Counted from the stretch's first letter, positions 24,987 through 33,944 are shown. The stretch: 38,270 nucleotides of DNA from an uncultured Anaerolineales bacterium (GCA_903873975.1 CAIQQN010000271.1:1-38270); one strand, 5' to 3'. Notes: generated from the sequence alone by a model not told the origin. Translations and numbers: made by a program.

Positions 24987-27769
24987 CGCTCCACTTCATG
25001 GACGGACAAGACCAGTGTGAATGTACTGCCTTTTCCTGGCTCGCTTTCCACCTCAATGCGGCCGCCGTTGGCCTCAGCCAATTTCTTGCTGACGGCCAAT
25101 CCCAGCCCGATGCCTTTGAGTTTGGTGGTGAAGAGCGGCTCGAACAGTTTCTTCATATTCTCTGGCGGGATGCCCACGCCGGAATCGCAAACGGCGATAG
25201 CAACTTCTTTCTTTCGACGAACGGCCTGGATGGTCAACTTGCCTCCAGAAGCTACCCCTGTGGCAGAGCTTTGCGAAGCCATGGCTTGATAAGCATTGAC
25301 CACCAAGTTACCGAGCACCTGCTCCATCTGGCGCGGGTCGGCGAACACCTCTGGCAGGTTAGCGGGGACTTTTACCTTTGCAAGGACGGTTTCCGGGACC
25401 GGGTAGCGGGTCAGGACGCGCTGGACGAGTTCAGGGACGGATACCGGCTCCCGATCCACGGATTTGATGCGGGCGAAGTCCAGCAGGTCGGAGATGATCT
25501 TCTCGGCGGTGTGCGTCTCTTGTTCGATCATGGCGTGGTATTGCTTGATCTTCTCATTTGCATCCGGCTGGACAAGTTTCAGGTAGTAGACGGCGCTGTT
25601 GATGACGCCCAGCGGGTTGCGCAGTTCGTGGCCCACTCCGCCCGCCAGTTGGCCCAGCACGGCCAGTTTTTCCTGGCGGATAAGTTTTTCCTGGGCATCC
25701 AGCAGTTCGCGAGTGCGTTCTTCGACGCGCTGTTCCAGTCCGGCATTGAGCTGGCGGATTTCCTCTTCCGCTTGCTTGCGCTCGGTGATGTCAGTGACAA
25801 TTCCAATAATCGCCTCTTCGCCCTCATAGAGAATCAATTTTGATGCGTTGAGCGCCTCAATCCGTTTTCCATCTTTTGTCAAAAGGGTATATTCGTAGGG
25901 TTGGAATTCCTTTCCTGTTAGGTGTTGTTCGTAAGAATTTCTCACGATCATTATCGAATCGGGGGTGATCAGTTTAAAGAAATCAAAATCAGGAGCATAA
26001 AACTCTTCCAACCGGTATCCCATCAATTCTTCGCATTTGGTATTAGCGTAGACAATCCGCCCCTTTCTATTGATAAAGATCATGTTCGGCGACTGGTCAG
26101 CCAGCGTTCGGAATTTCTCTTCGGATTCTCGCAGCGCCTGTTCGGCCCGCTTGCGCTCGGTGATATCACGGCCGACACCCACCAACCCGAGGATATTTCC
26201 TTGGCCATCTCGCAGTGGTACTTTGGAAGATAATACCCAGACCGGGTTTCCCTGAGGGTCGAGCCCGGCTTCTTCCCGATTGAGGCTGGATTCTCCGGAA
26301 TCAATTACCGCCTTGACAAGAGCCCAGTAGTCCTTTGCCAATTCAGGCGGATAAGTATCAAAGTCTGTCTTTCCGACGACATCTTCCAGGGCCTTTCCCC
26401 CGGAAGCTTGCCAGTCTGCAATGTTAGACATGATTTTCCGACCCTGAACATCCTTGATGTAAACGCGGTCAGGTAGATTGTCAATCAGCGTCCGCAGGAG
26501 GATCCGTTCCTCCTCCAGTTTTTTTTCTATCCGCTTGCGCTCGGTGATATCCAGGATGGAGGTCATGAAGTAAAGGGGCTTGCCGTCTTTATCCCGACGT
26601 AAAGCTGAGCCCACATCTGTCCATACAAAGGAGCCATTCTTATGGATATATCTCTTGGTGAAGCGCACCGCCTCTTTTTCGCCGGAAAGGAGCAAATTGA
26701 TCGCGTTTTGGGTTAATTCCACATCCTCAGGGTGGGTTAGCTCCTGCCATTTGCGGTTTTTGAGTTCCTCCTGGGAATACCCGAGCATTTCACAAAAAGT
26801 CTGGTTTGTGTTGATCTCGCCGGAAGGCAGGGTGATGGATTTTCCGATGACCGAATGGTCAAACACATACTTGAACTTGTCCTCGCTCTCGCGCAAAGCT
26901 TCCTCGGCCTGCTTGCGTTCGGTGATATCTTCCACTGTGCCTTCATAGTAAAGCGGCTGGTCCTTTTCACCCCTTACCAGGCGGGCACTCTCACGAATGA
27001 AAATTCTCGAACCATCTTTACGCTTCCAAGAAGATTCAAGCCCGGAAATCTTACCATCCTGCTCGATAGTCTTCTGAAAATCCCGGCGTGAATACGCTGG
27101 TTCATAATCTTCCTTGGTCAGCTTGCGCTGCATCAATTCGTCAGGTGTTTGATAACCAAGCATGCTTACCAGCGCGGGGTTAGCCATTAGGATGCGGCCA
27201 TCTGGAGTAGTGCGATAGATGCCAATGGTTGAGTTCTCAACCAGGCTGCGATAGCGTTCCTCGCTAGCTCGCAGGGCCTCTTCAACCCGCCTGCTCTCGG
27301 TGATGTCGTGCGCCATGCCGCGCACCACGGGAACGGTTACGCCTTCGGTTCTGAGGGTGTTGTTGTATTCCCAAATGCGCCGCTCCCCTAAGGCAGTCTG
27401 AACGAGTAACAACCCTTTTGCAGCGCCGCGTTCCCGAATTTTGGCGAGGTAAGCCTCAACTCCCCCACGAACTTCAGGCGCTAGAAAGTCGCGGAAATTC
27501 ATTTGCAGAATGGCATCCATCTCATAGCCCAGAATTTTAGCTGCCCAGGGATTCACAGAAAGGATGCGCCCTTCGAGGTCGTGTGTACAGATCAGGTCCC
27601 GGCTATTCTCAACCAGATCGCGATAGCGATCCTCGCTCTCGCGCAGGGTCTCTTCAGCCTGCTTGGACTCGGTGATGTCGTTTTCAATGGGAAAAGCGGA
27701 TTGCGGACTGGCGGCCCTGGCTGTGCGTTTTTTGGGCTTCTTGTTCTCTGACATCTTTTTGGAGTTCAT
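24983..27769 (-). CDS. Soluble multi-PAS histidine kinase
   Basis: The protein has 928 residues and no transmembrane helix. Five PAS/PAC modules lie at about 40-155, 160-285, 290-411, 415-540 and 545-663, each ending in a DITERKxAE linker. A coiled linker precedes HisKA with GGVGHELRNPLG (H714). The HATPase has VLGNLVVNAYQAM, CDSGVGIPPENMKKLFEPLF and GIGLGLAVSKKL. The first 35 residues end in ENDITESKQAEETLRESE, a PAS-closing linker without its PAS domain, which suggests loss of an N-terminal module by recombination between linkers. GGAGAAG precedes the ATG. It is coupled to the receiver gene downstream. The ligand of the PAS domains is unknown. Confidence 0.95.
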   Translation of the reverse strand: MNSKKMSENKKPKKRTARAASPQSAFPIENDITESKQAEETLRESEDRYRDLVENSRDLICTHDLEGRILSVNPWAAKILGYEMDAILQMNFRDFLAPEVRGGVEAYLAKIRERGAAKGLLLVQTALGERRIWEYNNTLRTEGVTVPVVRGMAHDITESRRVEEALRASEERYRSLVENSTIGIYRTTPDGRILMANPALVSMLGYQTPDELMQRKLTKEDYEPAYSRRDFQKTIEQDGKISGLESSWKRKDGSRIFIRESARLVRGEKDQPLYYEGTVEDITERKQAEEALRESEDKFKYVFDHSVIGKSITLPSGEINTNQTFCEMLGYSQEELKNRKWQELTHPEDVELTQNAINLLLSGEKEAVRFTKRYIHKNGSFVWTDVGSALRRDKDGKPLYFMTSILDITERKRIEKKLEEERILLRTLIDNLPDRVYIKDVQGRKIMSNIADWQASGGKALEDVVGKTDFDTYPPELAKDYWALVKAVIDSGESSLNREEAGLDPQGNPVWVLSSKVPLRDGQGNILGLVGVGRDITERKRAEQALRESEEKFRTLADQSPNMIFINRKGRIVYANTKCEELMGYRLEEFYAPDFDFFKLITPDSIMIVRNSYEQHLTGKEFQPYEYTLLTKDGKRIEALNASKLILYEGEEAIIGIVTDITERKQAEEEIRQLNAGLEQRVEERTRELLDAQEKLIRQEKLAVLGQLAGGVGHELRNPLGVINSAVYYLKLVQPDANEKIKQYHAMIEQETHTAEKIISDLLDFARIKSVDREPVSVPELVQRVLTRYPVPETVLAKVKVPANLPEVFADPRQMEQVLGNLVVNAYQAMASQSSATGVASGGKLTIQAVRRKKEVAIAVCDSGVGIPPENMKKLFEPLFTTKLKGIGLGLAVSKKLAEANGGRIEVESEPGKGSTFTLVLSVHEVER

Positions 27770-27988
27770 GATTCTTCTCCATTCTGCCGGCGGACACTGC
27801 GTTTCACTACGGGTCCTACTACAAACATTACTAACTTTCGGCGATGTTCACCCCCTGTGATTTGTTGGAAAACCACGCTTCCAAAACATCCCCCCCATTC
27901 ATCTTCTCAGCATAGCGATTCCCAGAAAACCGCGGACACACTAGGACGGATTTAGTCATATTGTACAACGTAAATGCTCATTCTTCCC

Positions 27989-28017
27989 TTGACATTGCAT
28001 GGCAGCCGTGATACGCT
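27989..28017 (+). promoter_or_regulatory. Candidate sigma-70 promoter of the cold-shock gene
   Basis: TTGACA and TACGCT are separated by 17 bp, leaving a leader of about 70 bases before the ATG at 28093. Long leaders are usual for cold-shock genes, whose mRNA folding can respond to temperature. The rest of the 27770-28092 gap shows no gene. Confidence 0.5.
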
Positions 28018-28092
28018 TGCGCCCGTTGTGCCCCAGGCTCACCTGAAGTGGGCTGGTCAGGGCACGATAAAATTTTATGCAGGAGAAAGAAA

Positions 28093-28305
28093 ATGTCAGA
28101 AGAACGTCACGTTGGTACCGTCAAGTGGTTCAATGCCACCAAGGGCTTCGGCTTCATTGGCCGCGAGGATGGCGAGGATGTATTCGTGCACTTCTCAGCC
28201 CTCCAGATGGAAGGCTACAAGCGCCTGGAAGAGAACCAGAAGGTTGAGTTCTCCATCGAGCAGGGGCCCAAAGGACTCCAGGCATCGAACGTCGTACCCC
28301 TGTAA
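28093..28305 (+). CDS. Cold-shock protein, CspA family
   Basis: The ORF track starts at 28048, but the ATG at 28093 has GCAGGAGAAAG just before it and gives a standard 70-residue cold-shock domain. It begins with [16 protein letters not shown], containing the RNP1-type motif (KGFGFI), and has the RNP2-type motif in VFVHFSALQ. Such proteins bind single-stranded RNA or DNA and keep mRNA unfolded; many are constitutive rather than cold-induced. It stands alone between its own promoter and terminator. Confidence 0.96.
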   Translation: MSEERHVGTVKWFNATKGFGFIGREDGEDVFVHFSALQMEGYKRLEENQKVEFSIEQGPKGLQASNVVPL

Positions 28306-28327
28306 AGTACATCATTGAACAGACGAG

Positions 28328-28357
28328 AACCGGGTTCCAAATGGAACCCGGTTTCTT
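28328..28357 (+). terminator. Intrinsic terminator of the cold-shock gene
   Basis: AACCGGGTTCC (28328-28338) and GGAACCCGGTT (28343-28353) form an 11-bp stem with a 4-base loop, followed by TCTTTTA. It lies 23 bp after the stop codon. The convergent MFS gene ends just beyond at 28365. Confidence 0.9.
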
Positions 28358-28364
28358 TTAAGGT

Positions 28365-29675
28365 TTATTCCCCGGCAGGAGAAGGGTCCGGCGGAAGTGG
28401 CGGTTGTTGACGGTTCTGCTCGATATTTATGATGGCTGGGATGAAGAACGCCACCACCGCGACGAGGATACACAGCACCCCGCCGAATAAGTACCAGACA
28501 CGCACGCCCAGCCAGTCCGACACTGGACCGGCGATCAGCAGGCTGAGCGGCATCATGGCCATCGCACCCGCCCCGGTCAGTGAGAAGACGCGTCCCTGCA
28601 TGTCCGGGGCGACCGTGGACTGGAGGATCGCTGAAAGCGGTCCATTGGCGAACACCTGCGTGAATCCAAGGATAAAATTAGCAACCAGGATAAGGAAGAA
28701 CAGATTGACCGGTGCAGCACCAATCAGGATCACCCCTGCGCCGATGCCCAGGACGCCCGTCAGCGAAGTGACGATCTTGCGTTTGAATCCGCCCCAGGCG
28801 CTCAACACCAGTCCACCAGCGATGACGCCCACACCGAACACGGTTTCCGTCCAACCCAGTTCGGTCACACCTTTCCCGAACACCTTTATAATCACCAGGG
28901 GAGCCAGTGAACTGCTGGGAACGAGCAGAAAATTGAGCATCATGACCAGCATGATCAGCCCGAGCAACCCAGGCCACTTAACCACGTAGGTGAAGCCCTC
29001 GCGCAGGTCATGCCAGTAAGTGGTCCGTTGGGCTGTACCGTTGGCCTGTGCCGTCTGGCGCGGCGGGTTGGGAATGGAAAGGAACAGCAGGGGCAAAACC
29101 GCCAGCGCAGCTGTAACAATGTCGATTGCCAGCACACCATGCATGGGCAGGAGGCCGATGAGCAGAGCGCCCAGCGGAGGAGCGAAGATACTGAGCACGC
29201 CTTGCAAGGTCTGGTTCAACCCAGCCAGGCGCGCCAGGTGTTGTTTGGGCACCATCAGCGAGGTGGAAGATGTCATGGCCGGGCTGTGGAATGCTCCTCC
29301 CAGCGAACGGAACAGCAGGATGGCATAAACGTGCCAGACCTCGACGATGCCGGTCGCGAAGAGGACGATGAGCACACCCGTCGCGGCGGCGATGGCCGTG
29401 TCGGCGATGATCATAATGAGACGCCGGTTCCAGCGGTCCACCAGCGCACCGGCGAAGGGACCAAGCAGGATCTGCGGCAGGAGAGCCACCAATGTGGCGG
29501 TGGCCAGTACGGTGGCTGATCCGGTGGTTTTGGTCAACCACCAGACCAGGGCAAATTGAACCAGAGCCGAACCAACCAGCGAGATAGCCTGTCCGGTCCA
29601 GATGACGAAGAATTTGGCCGCCCAGCGTTGTGGGGTTGGGGAAGCCGGGGCGGCAGCAGCAGCAGAGTTTTCCAT
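28365..29675 (-). CDS. MFS transporter, drug-efflux type
   Basis: The protein has 436 residues and about 12 hydrophobic helices. The segment QAISLVGSALVQFALVWWLT with GPFAGALVDRWNRRLIM (loop 2-3 motif, D-x-x-x-R-R type) matches the MFS_3 / macrolide-efflux-like branch. It lies in the inner membrane and would export small molecules by proton antiport; the substrate is unknown. Start: AGGACGG at moderate distance before the ATG. It follows the ribbon-helix-helix regulator by 29 bp and ends the three-gene - strand cluster. The cluster suggests local regulation of export by that regulator, which is inference. Confidence 0.88.
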   Translation of the reverse strand: MENSAAAAAPASPTPQRWAAKFFVIWTGQAISLVGSALVQFALVWWLTKTTGSATVLATATLVALLPQILLGPFAGALVDRWNRRLIMIIADTAIAAATGVLIVLFATGIVEVWHVYAILLFRSLGGAFHSPAMTSSTSLMVPKQHLARLAGLNQTLQGVLSIFAPPLGALLIGLLPMHGVLAIDIVTAALAVLPLLFLSIPNPPRQTAQANGTAQRTTYWHDLREGFTYVVKWPGLLGLIMLVMMLNFLLVPSSSLAPLVIIKVFGKGVTELGWTETVFGVGVIAGGLVLSAWGGFKRKIVTSLTGVLGIGAGVILIGAAPVNLFFLILVANFILGFTQVFANGPLSAILQSTVAPDMQGRVFSLTGAGAMAMMPLSLLIAGPVSDWLGVRVWYLFGGVLCILVAVVAFFIPAIINIEQNRQQPPLPPDPSPAGE

Positions 29676-29704
29676 GATAGTTTCCGTCCTACCGGTGGTT
29701 GAGG

Positions 29705-30091
29705 CTATTTCATCCGGTCGGCCAGGGCAGCCTTGACTTCGTCACTGGCATGGAAGATGCCGCGCACCTGGATGGATTCAATCACCTGTCGCGCCAGCTC
29801 AGGGGAGATGTTGTTGGCGAGGTGCAAGAAGCCGACTATGGTCATCTTGATCTTCTTACCCTTTGATCTGAATTCCTCCAAATCAGAACGGTCATAAATG
29901 AGTGCGCCAATCACATACGAATTGCGCGTCACGGACTGCTGGATTTCCAGGTTATGCTTATCCAGCTGGTTACGGATGGCCGTGCGGATGAAGTCGGTCC
30001 GGTTGGAGTACAGACCTTCCTGCACGACCAGGTCAATTTTGCCGAGGTCCACGGCAGACATATTGATGGTAATTTTTTCAGTGTCAGGCAT
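29705..30091 (-). CDS. Ribbon-helix-helix (CopG-like) transcriptional regulator
   Basis: The protein has 128 residues. The N-terminal 45 residues fit a ribbon-helix-helix DNA-binding fold: strand KITINMS, helix VDLGKIDLVVQEG, then YSNRTDFIRTAIRNQL. The remaining 80 residues (VIGALIYDRSDLEEF, then FLHLANNISPELARQVIESI and GIFHASDEVKAAL) may be a dimerisation or ligand domain; I see no NikR-style nickel ligand set. AAAAAGGAG precedes the ATG. It lies between the GNAT and MFS genes and probably controls the cluster. A palindrome upstream of the promoter, CCATCCACTTGGATGG, is a possible operator. Confidence 0.8.
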   Translation of the reverse strand: MPDTEKITINMSAVDLGKIDLVVQEGLYSNRTDFIRTAIRNQLDKHNLEIQQSVTRNSYVIGALIYDRSDLEEFRSKGKKIKMTIVGFLHLANNISPELARQVIESIQVRGIFHASDEVKAALADRMK

Positions 30092-30121
30092 GGCAATTCT
30101 CCTTTTTTGTACTGAATCACA

Positions 30122-31174
30122 CTAGTGGCGAGACTGCAGATACTCCATCACTTTCTGGACTTCCACCTGCCAGAGAGTATCTGCCATATAAGGTTTGAAG
30201 CCAAGTTCATTGTTGATCTTGAGCATGGCGGCATTCGAGTCAGCGTTGCCGGTGCGCACATACTTGACCAGTGGTCGTTCCATTGACACTTTGTTCAGCA
30301 TGGCTGTCTTGAGCCAGCGGCCAAGACCCTTATGGCGATATTGAGGAAAAACCCCGGTCATATCCTGCCGCAATATCTCCGGCCGGTTGGGGTTCCAGAC
30401 CGTTTCCGAATATCCTGCAAATTTGCCGGTGGTGCGATCAACGAGGTAGAAGGTCCAGCGTTGGTTACCGCGGGCAAAAATATTCTGTTCGGTCTGGCGA
30501 AGTTGCTCGGGGGTCATGTGCATGTCCTCGATCTCAAGATCACCAAACGGCTGCTGGTTGGTCAAGTCATACAGTTCTGCGATTGCCTGGATCTTGTCTT
30601 CTGGATAAGCGCCCTCCCATAGACCAAGCTCGAACTCATCGAGGTGCTCCTGCCCGCGGGCCAGCCAATCGGCAATGAGACCAGGATCGAGGTCAGCGAT
30701 GCGCAACTGGTTGGTGTGGGTCTCTAGCCCCTTTTGCGCGCCAATGCGCTTCATAAACGCTTCCCCGGCCGGTGTCCGGTCGACGGTGTCGGTGAGGAGC
30801 AGGCGGCGGTTGTCATCCCGGGCGGTTTCTGCCATCTGCTTGAGCAACTGGCGCCCCAGTCCCTGCTGCCGATATTCAGGGAGGACAGTGATCTCAATCT
30901 GTGCCATATGCTTGTTCTCGTCCGTCCGCATCAGGATAAGATTGCCCTGGGCAGCGATCTCGCTCTGTTCGGGATTCCAGACAATCCACATCTTTGCATC
31001 TATAAATGACGGAAGGCTCTGCATGTTCTTGATCGTTTCGTCGAGGGGGATGGGTGGATCGTCAGGCAGACGCTCGAGACGGATGCGATTGGTATGCTGG
31101 TTCAAGGCGGTGTATTCGGCTTGAGAAGCCTCTTTTACGTTGAAGGGAAGGATCTGATTGTTCAATTTGGTCAT
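30122..31174 (-). CDS. Tandem GNAT-domain acetyltransferase
   Basis: I use the ATG at 31174, which has AAAGGAGC upstream, rather than the ORF-track start at 31225. The 350-residue protein has two GNAT domains, both with acetyl-CoA loops: LPEYRQQGLGRQLL in the first and FPQYRHKGLGRWLK in the second. Two intact loops differ from the degenerate first domain of the gene at 4812. Tandem GNATs include mycothiol synthase-like and aminoglycoside-type enzymes; the exact substrate is not readable here. It is the first gene of the - strand cluster, after a near-consensus promoter. Acetylation together with an efflux pump could point to detoxification, which is inference. Confidence 0.88.
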   Translation of the reverse strand: MTKLNNQILPFNVKEASQAEYTALNQHTNRIRLERLPDDPPIPLDETIKNMQSLPSFIDAKMWIVWNPEQSEIAAQGNLILMRTDENKHMAQIEITVLPEYRQQGLGRQLLKQMAETARDDNRRLLLTDTVDRTPAGEAFMKRIGAQKGLETHTNQLRIADLDPGLIADWLARGQEHLDEFELGLWEGAYPEDKIQAIAELYDLTNQQPFGDLEIEDMHMTPEQLRQTEQNIFARGNQRWTFYLVDRTTGKFAGYSETVWNPNRPEILRQDMTGVFPQYRHKGLGRWLKTAMLNKVSMERPLVKYVRTGNADSNAAMLKINNELGFKPYMADTLWQVEVQKVMEYLQSRH

Positions 31175-31225
31175 TTTAAGCTCCTTTGCCATCCCTGTGG
31201 ATGGTTCCCAGATGTTGGTGGGCAT

Positions 31226-31253
31226 ATTATAGTCAGATTGTTCCAGTTGTCAA
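31226..31253 (-). promoter_or_regulatory. Near-consensus sigma-70 promoter of the GNAT-RHH-MFS cluster
   Basis: On the - strand TTGACA (31248-31253) and TATAAT (31226-31231) are exact consensus hexamers 16 bp apart. The predicted leader before the ATG at 31174 is about 45 bases. Confidence 0.8.
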
Positions 31254-31271
31254 GGGAAAAACATCCATATG

Positions 31272-31287
31272 CCATCCACTTGGATGG
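31272..31287. promoter_or_regulatory. Palindrome, possible operator
   Basis: CCATCC-ACTT-GGATGG is a perfect 6-bp inverted repeat located 18 bp upstream of the -35 element of the cluster promoter. A ribbon-helix-helix regulator is encoded in the cluster, so this is a candidate binding site. Confidence 0.4.
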
Positions 31288-31379
31288 TATAATCTGTTTC
31301 ATAATGCCCCTTAGTCGTAATCGGATATCTTGGTCTGTTGTTTCGCAGAATCATGCTATTCCCAATCTTTTTTTCAACG

Positions 31380-31385
31380 TATAAT
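31380..31385 (+). promoter_or_regulatory. Possible -10 element giving a near-leaderless transcript
   Basis: TATAAT ends 14 bases before the ATG at 31400, which would place transcription start within about ten bases of the ATG. The start codon lacks a Shine-Dalgarno, which fits. No good -35 is seen. Confidence 0.35.
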
Positions 31386-31399
31386 GGTTTAATCCGACA

Positions 31400-32527
31400 A
31401 TGAAAAAACTCCCCTGGGTCATTTATGTGCTGGTTGTATTCACGGCAGTCCATATCTTCCTGAATGTCTGGATGTGGGGCGTACGGCAGGTGCTTCCTGC
31501 CTCCGCGCCACCCGGCCTTACGAACCTGTATAAGGGCGTTCTGCTGGAGACCAATCCCTGGCTGGAACCCTGGCAACGTTGGGATACACCCCAGTACCAA
31601 GCCATTGCTGAACGCGGCTATACCGCCTTTGATACAGCCCTCTTTACTCCGCCACTTTATCCATGGCTCATGAGGTTGTTCACCCCGCTTACAGGAGGAA
31701 ATTCACTCCTGGCTGGGATGGTCGTGGCAGGTATCGCCTGCTTGCTGTGTTTGTTGGCCTTCTACCAGATGGCTCAATATGAATTCAAGGATGTGACTCT
31801 GGCGCGGCGGGCGGTACTCTATCTTGCAGTCTTCCCGACCGCGTTCTTTTTATTTGCCGCTTACCCCGAATCTCTATTCCTGTTGGGGGTCATGATGGCT
31901 CTCATGTCCGTCCGGCTGAAAAAATGGATCTGGGCCGGGGTGTGGGGTGCTGTAGTGGCATTGACACGCACTCCGGGTATTCTCATCCTAATCCCGCTGG
32001 TCTGGGCATCCTGGTCTACCTGGCGTTCCGGGGACCGTAGAAGCTGGCTAAGCCCGGTCATTGCGTTGGCAGGCGCGGCACTCTTCCCTGCTTACGTTCT
32101 CATTGGCCTGCATTTACCCCCAACGGCCATCCTCGAGGCAGTCGGGCGCGGGGGCCATTTGGCATTCCCCGGATGGAACATGATCGAGGCCGTCAGCCGC
32201 ATCCTGCACGGGCAATTGGTCGAAGAGAATCTCATCGAACTGGCATTCACTCTGTTTTTTATCGTCCTGACCATTTTCATTTGGAAAAAGCTTCCCCGTC
32301 TTTATGGAGTCTATGCCGTGACCCTTATGCTGCTCTTCCTGACACGGTTTGGCTCACCGCAACCTCTGGTCAGCTTGGCACGCTACGTGATAGAAATCTT
32401 CCCAGCTTTCCTGGTGCTGGCAGCCTGGGGCCGCAAGCCCGGGATTAATCGTCTCATTCTGTATCTTTCCTGGTTTGGATTGTTGTTCTTCTCCGCCCAG
32501 TTCGCCATCTGGGGCTGGGTCGGATAA
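31400..32527 (+). CDS. PIG-V-like membrane mannosyltransferase
   Basis: The protein has 375 residues and about eight or nine transmembrane helices. The first extracytoplasmic loop has the PIG-V signature region PWQRWDTPQYQAIAERGY, with the acidic residue of WDTPQY as the likely GT-C catalytic aspartate. The family resembles GPI mannosyltransferase 2 (GT-C fold) and in bacteria transfers sugars from lipid-linked donors to surface glycans or glycolipids. No ribosome binding site precedes the ATG, and a TATAAT lies 14 bases upstream, so translation may be leaderless. The stop is 10 bp before adenylosuccinate lyase, an unrelated function. Confidence 0.85.
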   Translation: MKKLPWVIYVLVVFTAVHIFLNVWMWGVRQVLPASAPPGLTNLYKGVLLETNPWLEPWQRWDTPQYQAIAERGYTAFDTALFTPPLYPWLMRLFTPLTGGNSLLAGMVVAGIACLLCLLAFYQMAQYEFKDVTLARRAVLYLAVFPTAFFLFAAYPESLFLLGVMMALMSVRLKKWIWAGVWGAVVALTRTPGILILIPLVWASWSTWRSGDRRSWLSPVIALAGAALFPAYVLIGLHLPPTAILEAVGRGGHLAFPGWNMIEAVSRILHGQLVEENLIELAFTLFFIVLTIFIWKKLPRLYGVYAVTLMLLFLTRFGSPQPLVSLARYVIEIFPAFLVLAAWGRKPGINRLILYLSWFGLLFFSAQFAIWGWVG

Positions 32528-32537
32528 GGAGGTGCTT

Positions 32538-33938
32538 ATGCCCGATTTCGATACTTACCTCTCCCCTTTCACCTGGCGCTATGGCACACCGGCTATGCGC
32601 CGCCTGTGGAGTGAAACCAACAAGCGCCTGCTCTGGCGGCAGGTCTGGGTGGCCCTGGCCGAGGTCCAATCCGAATATGGGGTGGTGAAACCGGAACAGG
32701 CTGCCGACCTGCGCCGACACATGACCGAAATTGACCTGCCGCGCGCCTTGGAGATCGAAGCCGATATCCAGCATGACCTGATGGCTGAAGTGCGGACCTT
32801 CGCAGGGCAGTGCCCGGTCGGCGGTGGGACCATCCATCTTGGTGCAACATCAATGGACATCGAAGACAATACCGACGCCCTACGCCTGCGGGCCGGACTC
32901 GAACTCCTGCTCCAAAGCCTCTCTTCCCTTTTGCAAACCATGAGCCTGCTGATCGAAAAATGGGCCGACACCCCGCTGATGGCGTTCACCCACCTCCAGC
33001 CTGCTGAACCATCCACGCTGGGCTACCGCCTGGCACTCTACGGGCAGGATTTGTTACAAGATTATCAAGCCATTGGGAAGCAGGCCTCAGGGATAAGGGG
33101 AAAAGGATTCAAAGGCGCCGTTGGCACTTCCGCCGCTTACGCCGAATTACTGGGTGCAGACAAACTGGCAGAATTCGAAAAGAAGCTCTCCAGGAAACTG
33201 GACCTGCCCTTTTTTTCGGTCACCTCGCAGGTGTACCCGCGCAAGCAGGATTATGAGGTGGTCTCAGTACTGGCCGGGCTGGGCGCCTCACTGTACAAAC
33301 TTGCCTTCGACTTGCGCCTGCTGCAATCCCCGCCCATCGGCGAACTAGCGGAACCATTCGGAGAGAAACAGGTCGGGTCGTCAGCCATGCCGTTCAAGCG
33401 GAATCCGATCCGCTCGGAAAAAATCAACTCGCTGGCGCGCTTCCTGGCCTCCCTGCCCCGCATCGCCTGGGATAATGCTGCCCACTCCCTGCTCGAACGC
33501 ACCCTGGATGATTCTGCCAACCGGCGGATTTTGCTCCCCGAAGCCTGTCTCGCTGCGGATGAGCTGCTCCGCACGGCAAACAGCATTTTTTCCAAACTGT
33601 GCGTGGACGAGGCCGCCATTGCCCGCAACCTGGCTCTTTATGGGCCGTTCGCGGCCACCGAGCGGGTGCTGATGGCGCTGGTCAAGGCCGGTGCGAACCG
33701 GCAGGATATGCACGAGCGTATCCGCTCCCATGCGCTGAAGGCCTGGGAGATACTCAGCCGGGGTGGGGAGAATCCCCTGGCTGACGATCTCTGCCGGGAT
33801 GCGGAGTTAACGGAATATCTATCGGAGCAGGATATCCGTCCTTTGATGGTAGCCCGATCCCATCTAGGGGACGCGCCGGAACGGGCACGGGCACTCGCAA
33901 AAGCCATCCAGGAAATTGTCAAACGGAAAGAATTTTAA
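32538..33938 (+). CDS. purB: Adenylosuccinate lyase
   Basis: The ORF track begins at 32475, within the upstream gene; the ATG at 32538 has GATAAGGAGGTGCTT before it. The 466-residue product is full length for PurB. The fumarase/aspartase-superfamily signature reads GSSAMPFKRNPIRSEKI, with catalytic serine S281 or S282. GATSMDIEDNTDA and FTHLQPAEPSTLGYR are further superfamily blocks. It catalyses two steps of purine synthesis, releasing fumarate from SAICAR and adenylosuccinate. The start of the protein (FDTYLSPFTWRYGTPAMRRLWSE) is typical of PurB rather than argininosuccinate lyase. A strong terminator follows. Confidence 0.93.
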   Translation: MPDFDTYLSPFTWRYGTPAMRRLWSETNKRLLWRQVWVALAEVQSEYGVVKPEQAADLRRHMTEIDLPRALEIEADIQHDLMAEVRTFAGQCPVGGGTIHLGATSMDIEDNTDALRLRAGLELLLQSLSSLLQTMSLLIEKWADTPLMAFTHLQPAEPSTLGYRLALYGQDLLQDYQAIGKQASGIRGKGFKGAVGTSAAYAELLGADKLAEFEKKLSRKLDLPFFSVTSQVYPRKQDYEVVSVLAGLGASLYKLAFDLRLLQSPPIGELAEPFGEKQVGSSAMPFKRNPIRSEKINSLARFLASLPRIAWDNAAHSLLERTLDDSANRRILLPEACLAADELLRTANSIFSKLCVDEAAIARNLALYGPFAATERVLMALVKAGANRQDMHERIRSHALKAWEILSRGGENPLADDLCRDAELTEYLSEQDIRPLMVARSHLGDAPERARALAKAIQEIVKRKEF

Positions 33939-33944
33939 TTTAAA

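Larger units (their letters stand above)
19190..27690. repeat. Recurrent PAS-linker DNA repeat
   Basis: On the + strand a 20-24 base segment close to GCCTGCTTGCGCTCGGTGAT recurs about 13 times inside the two PAS-rich genes, for example near 19205, 19600, 20850, 21611, 22160, 22534, 25780, 26150, 26535, 26915, 27295 and 27660. It encodes the inter-domain peptide DITERKQAEEALRES. These are direct repeats able to support recombination between PAS modules. Confidence 0.7.
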
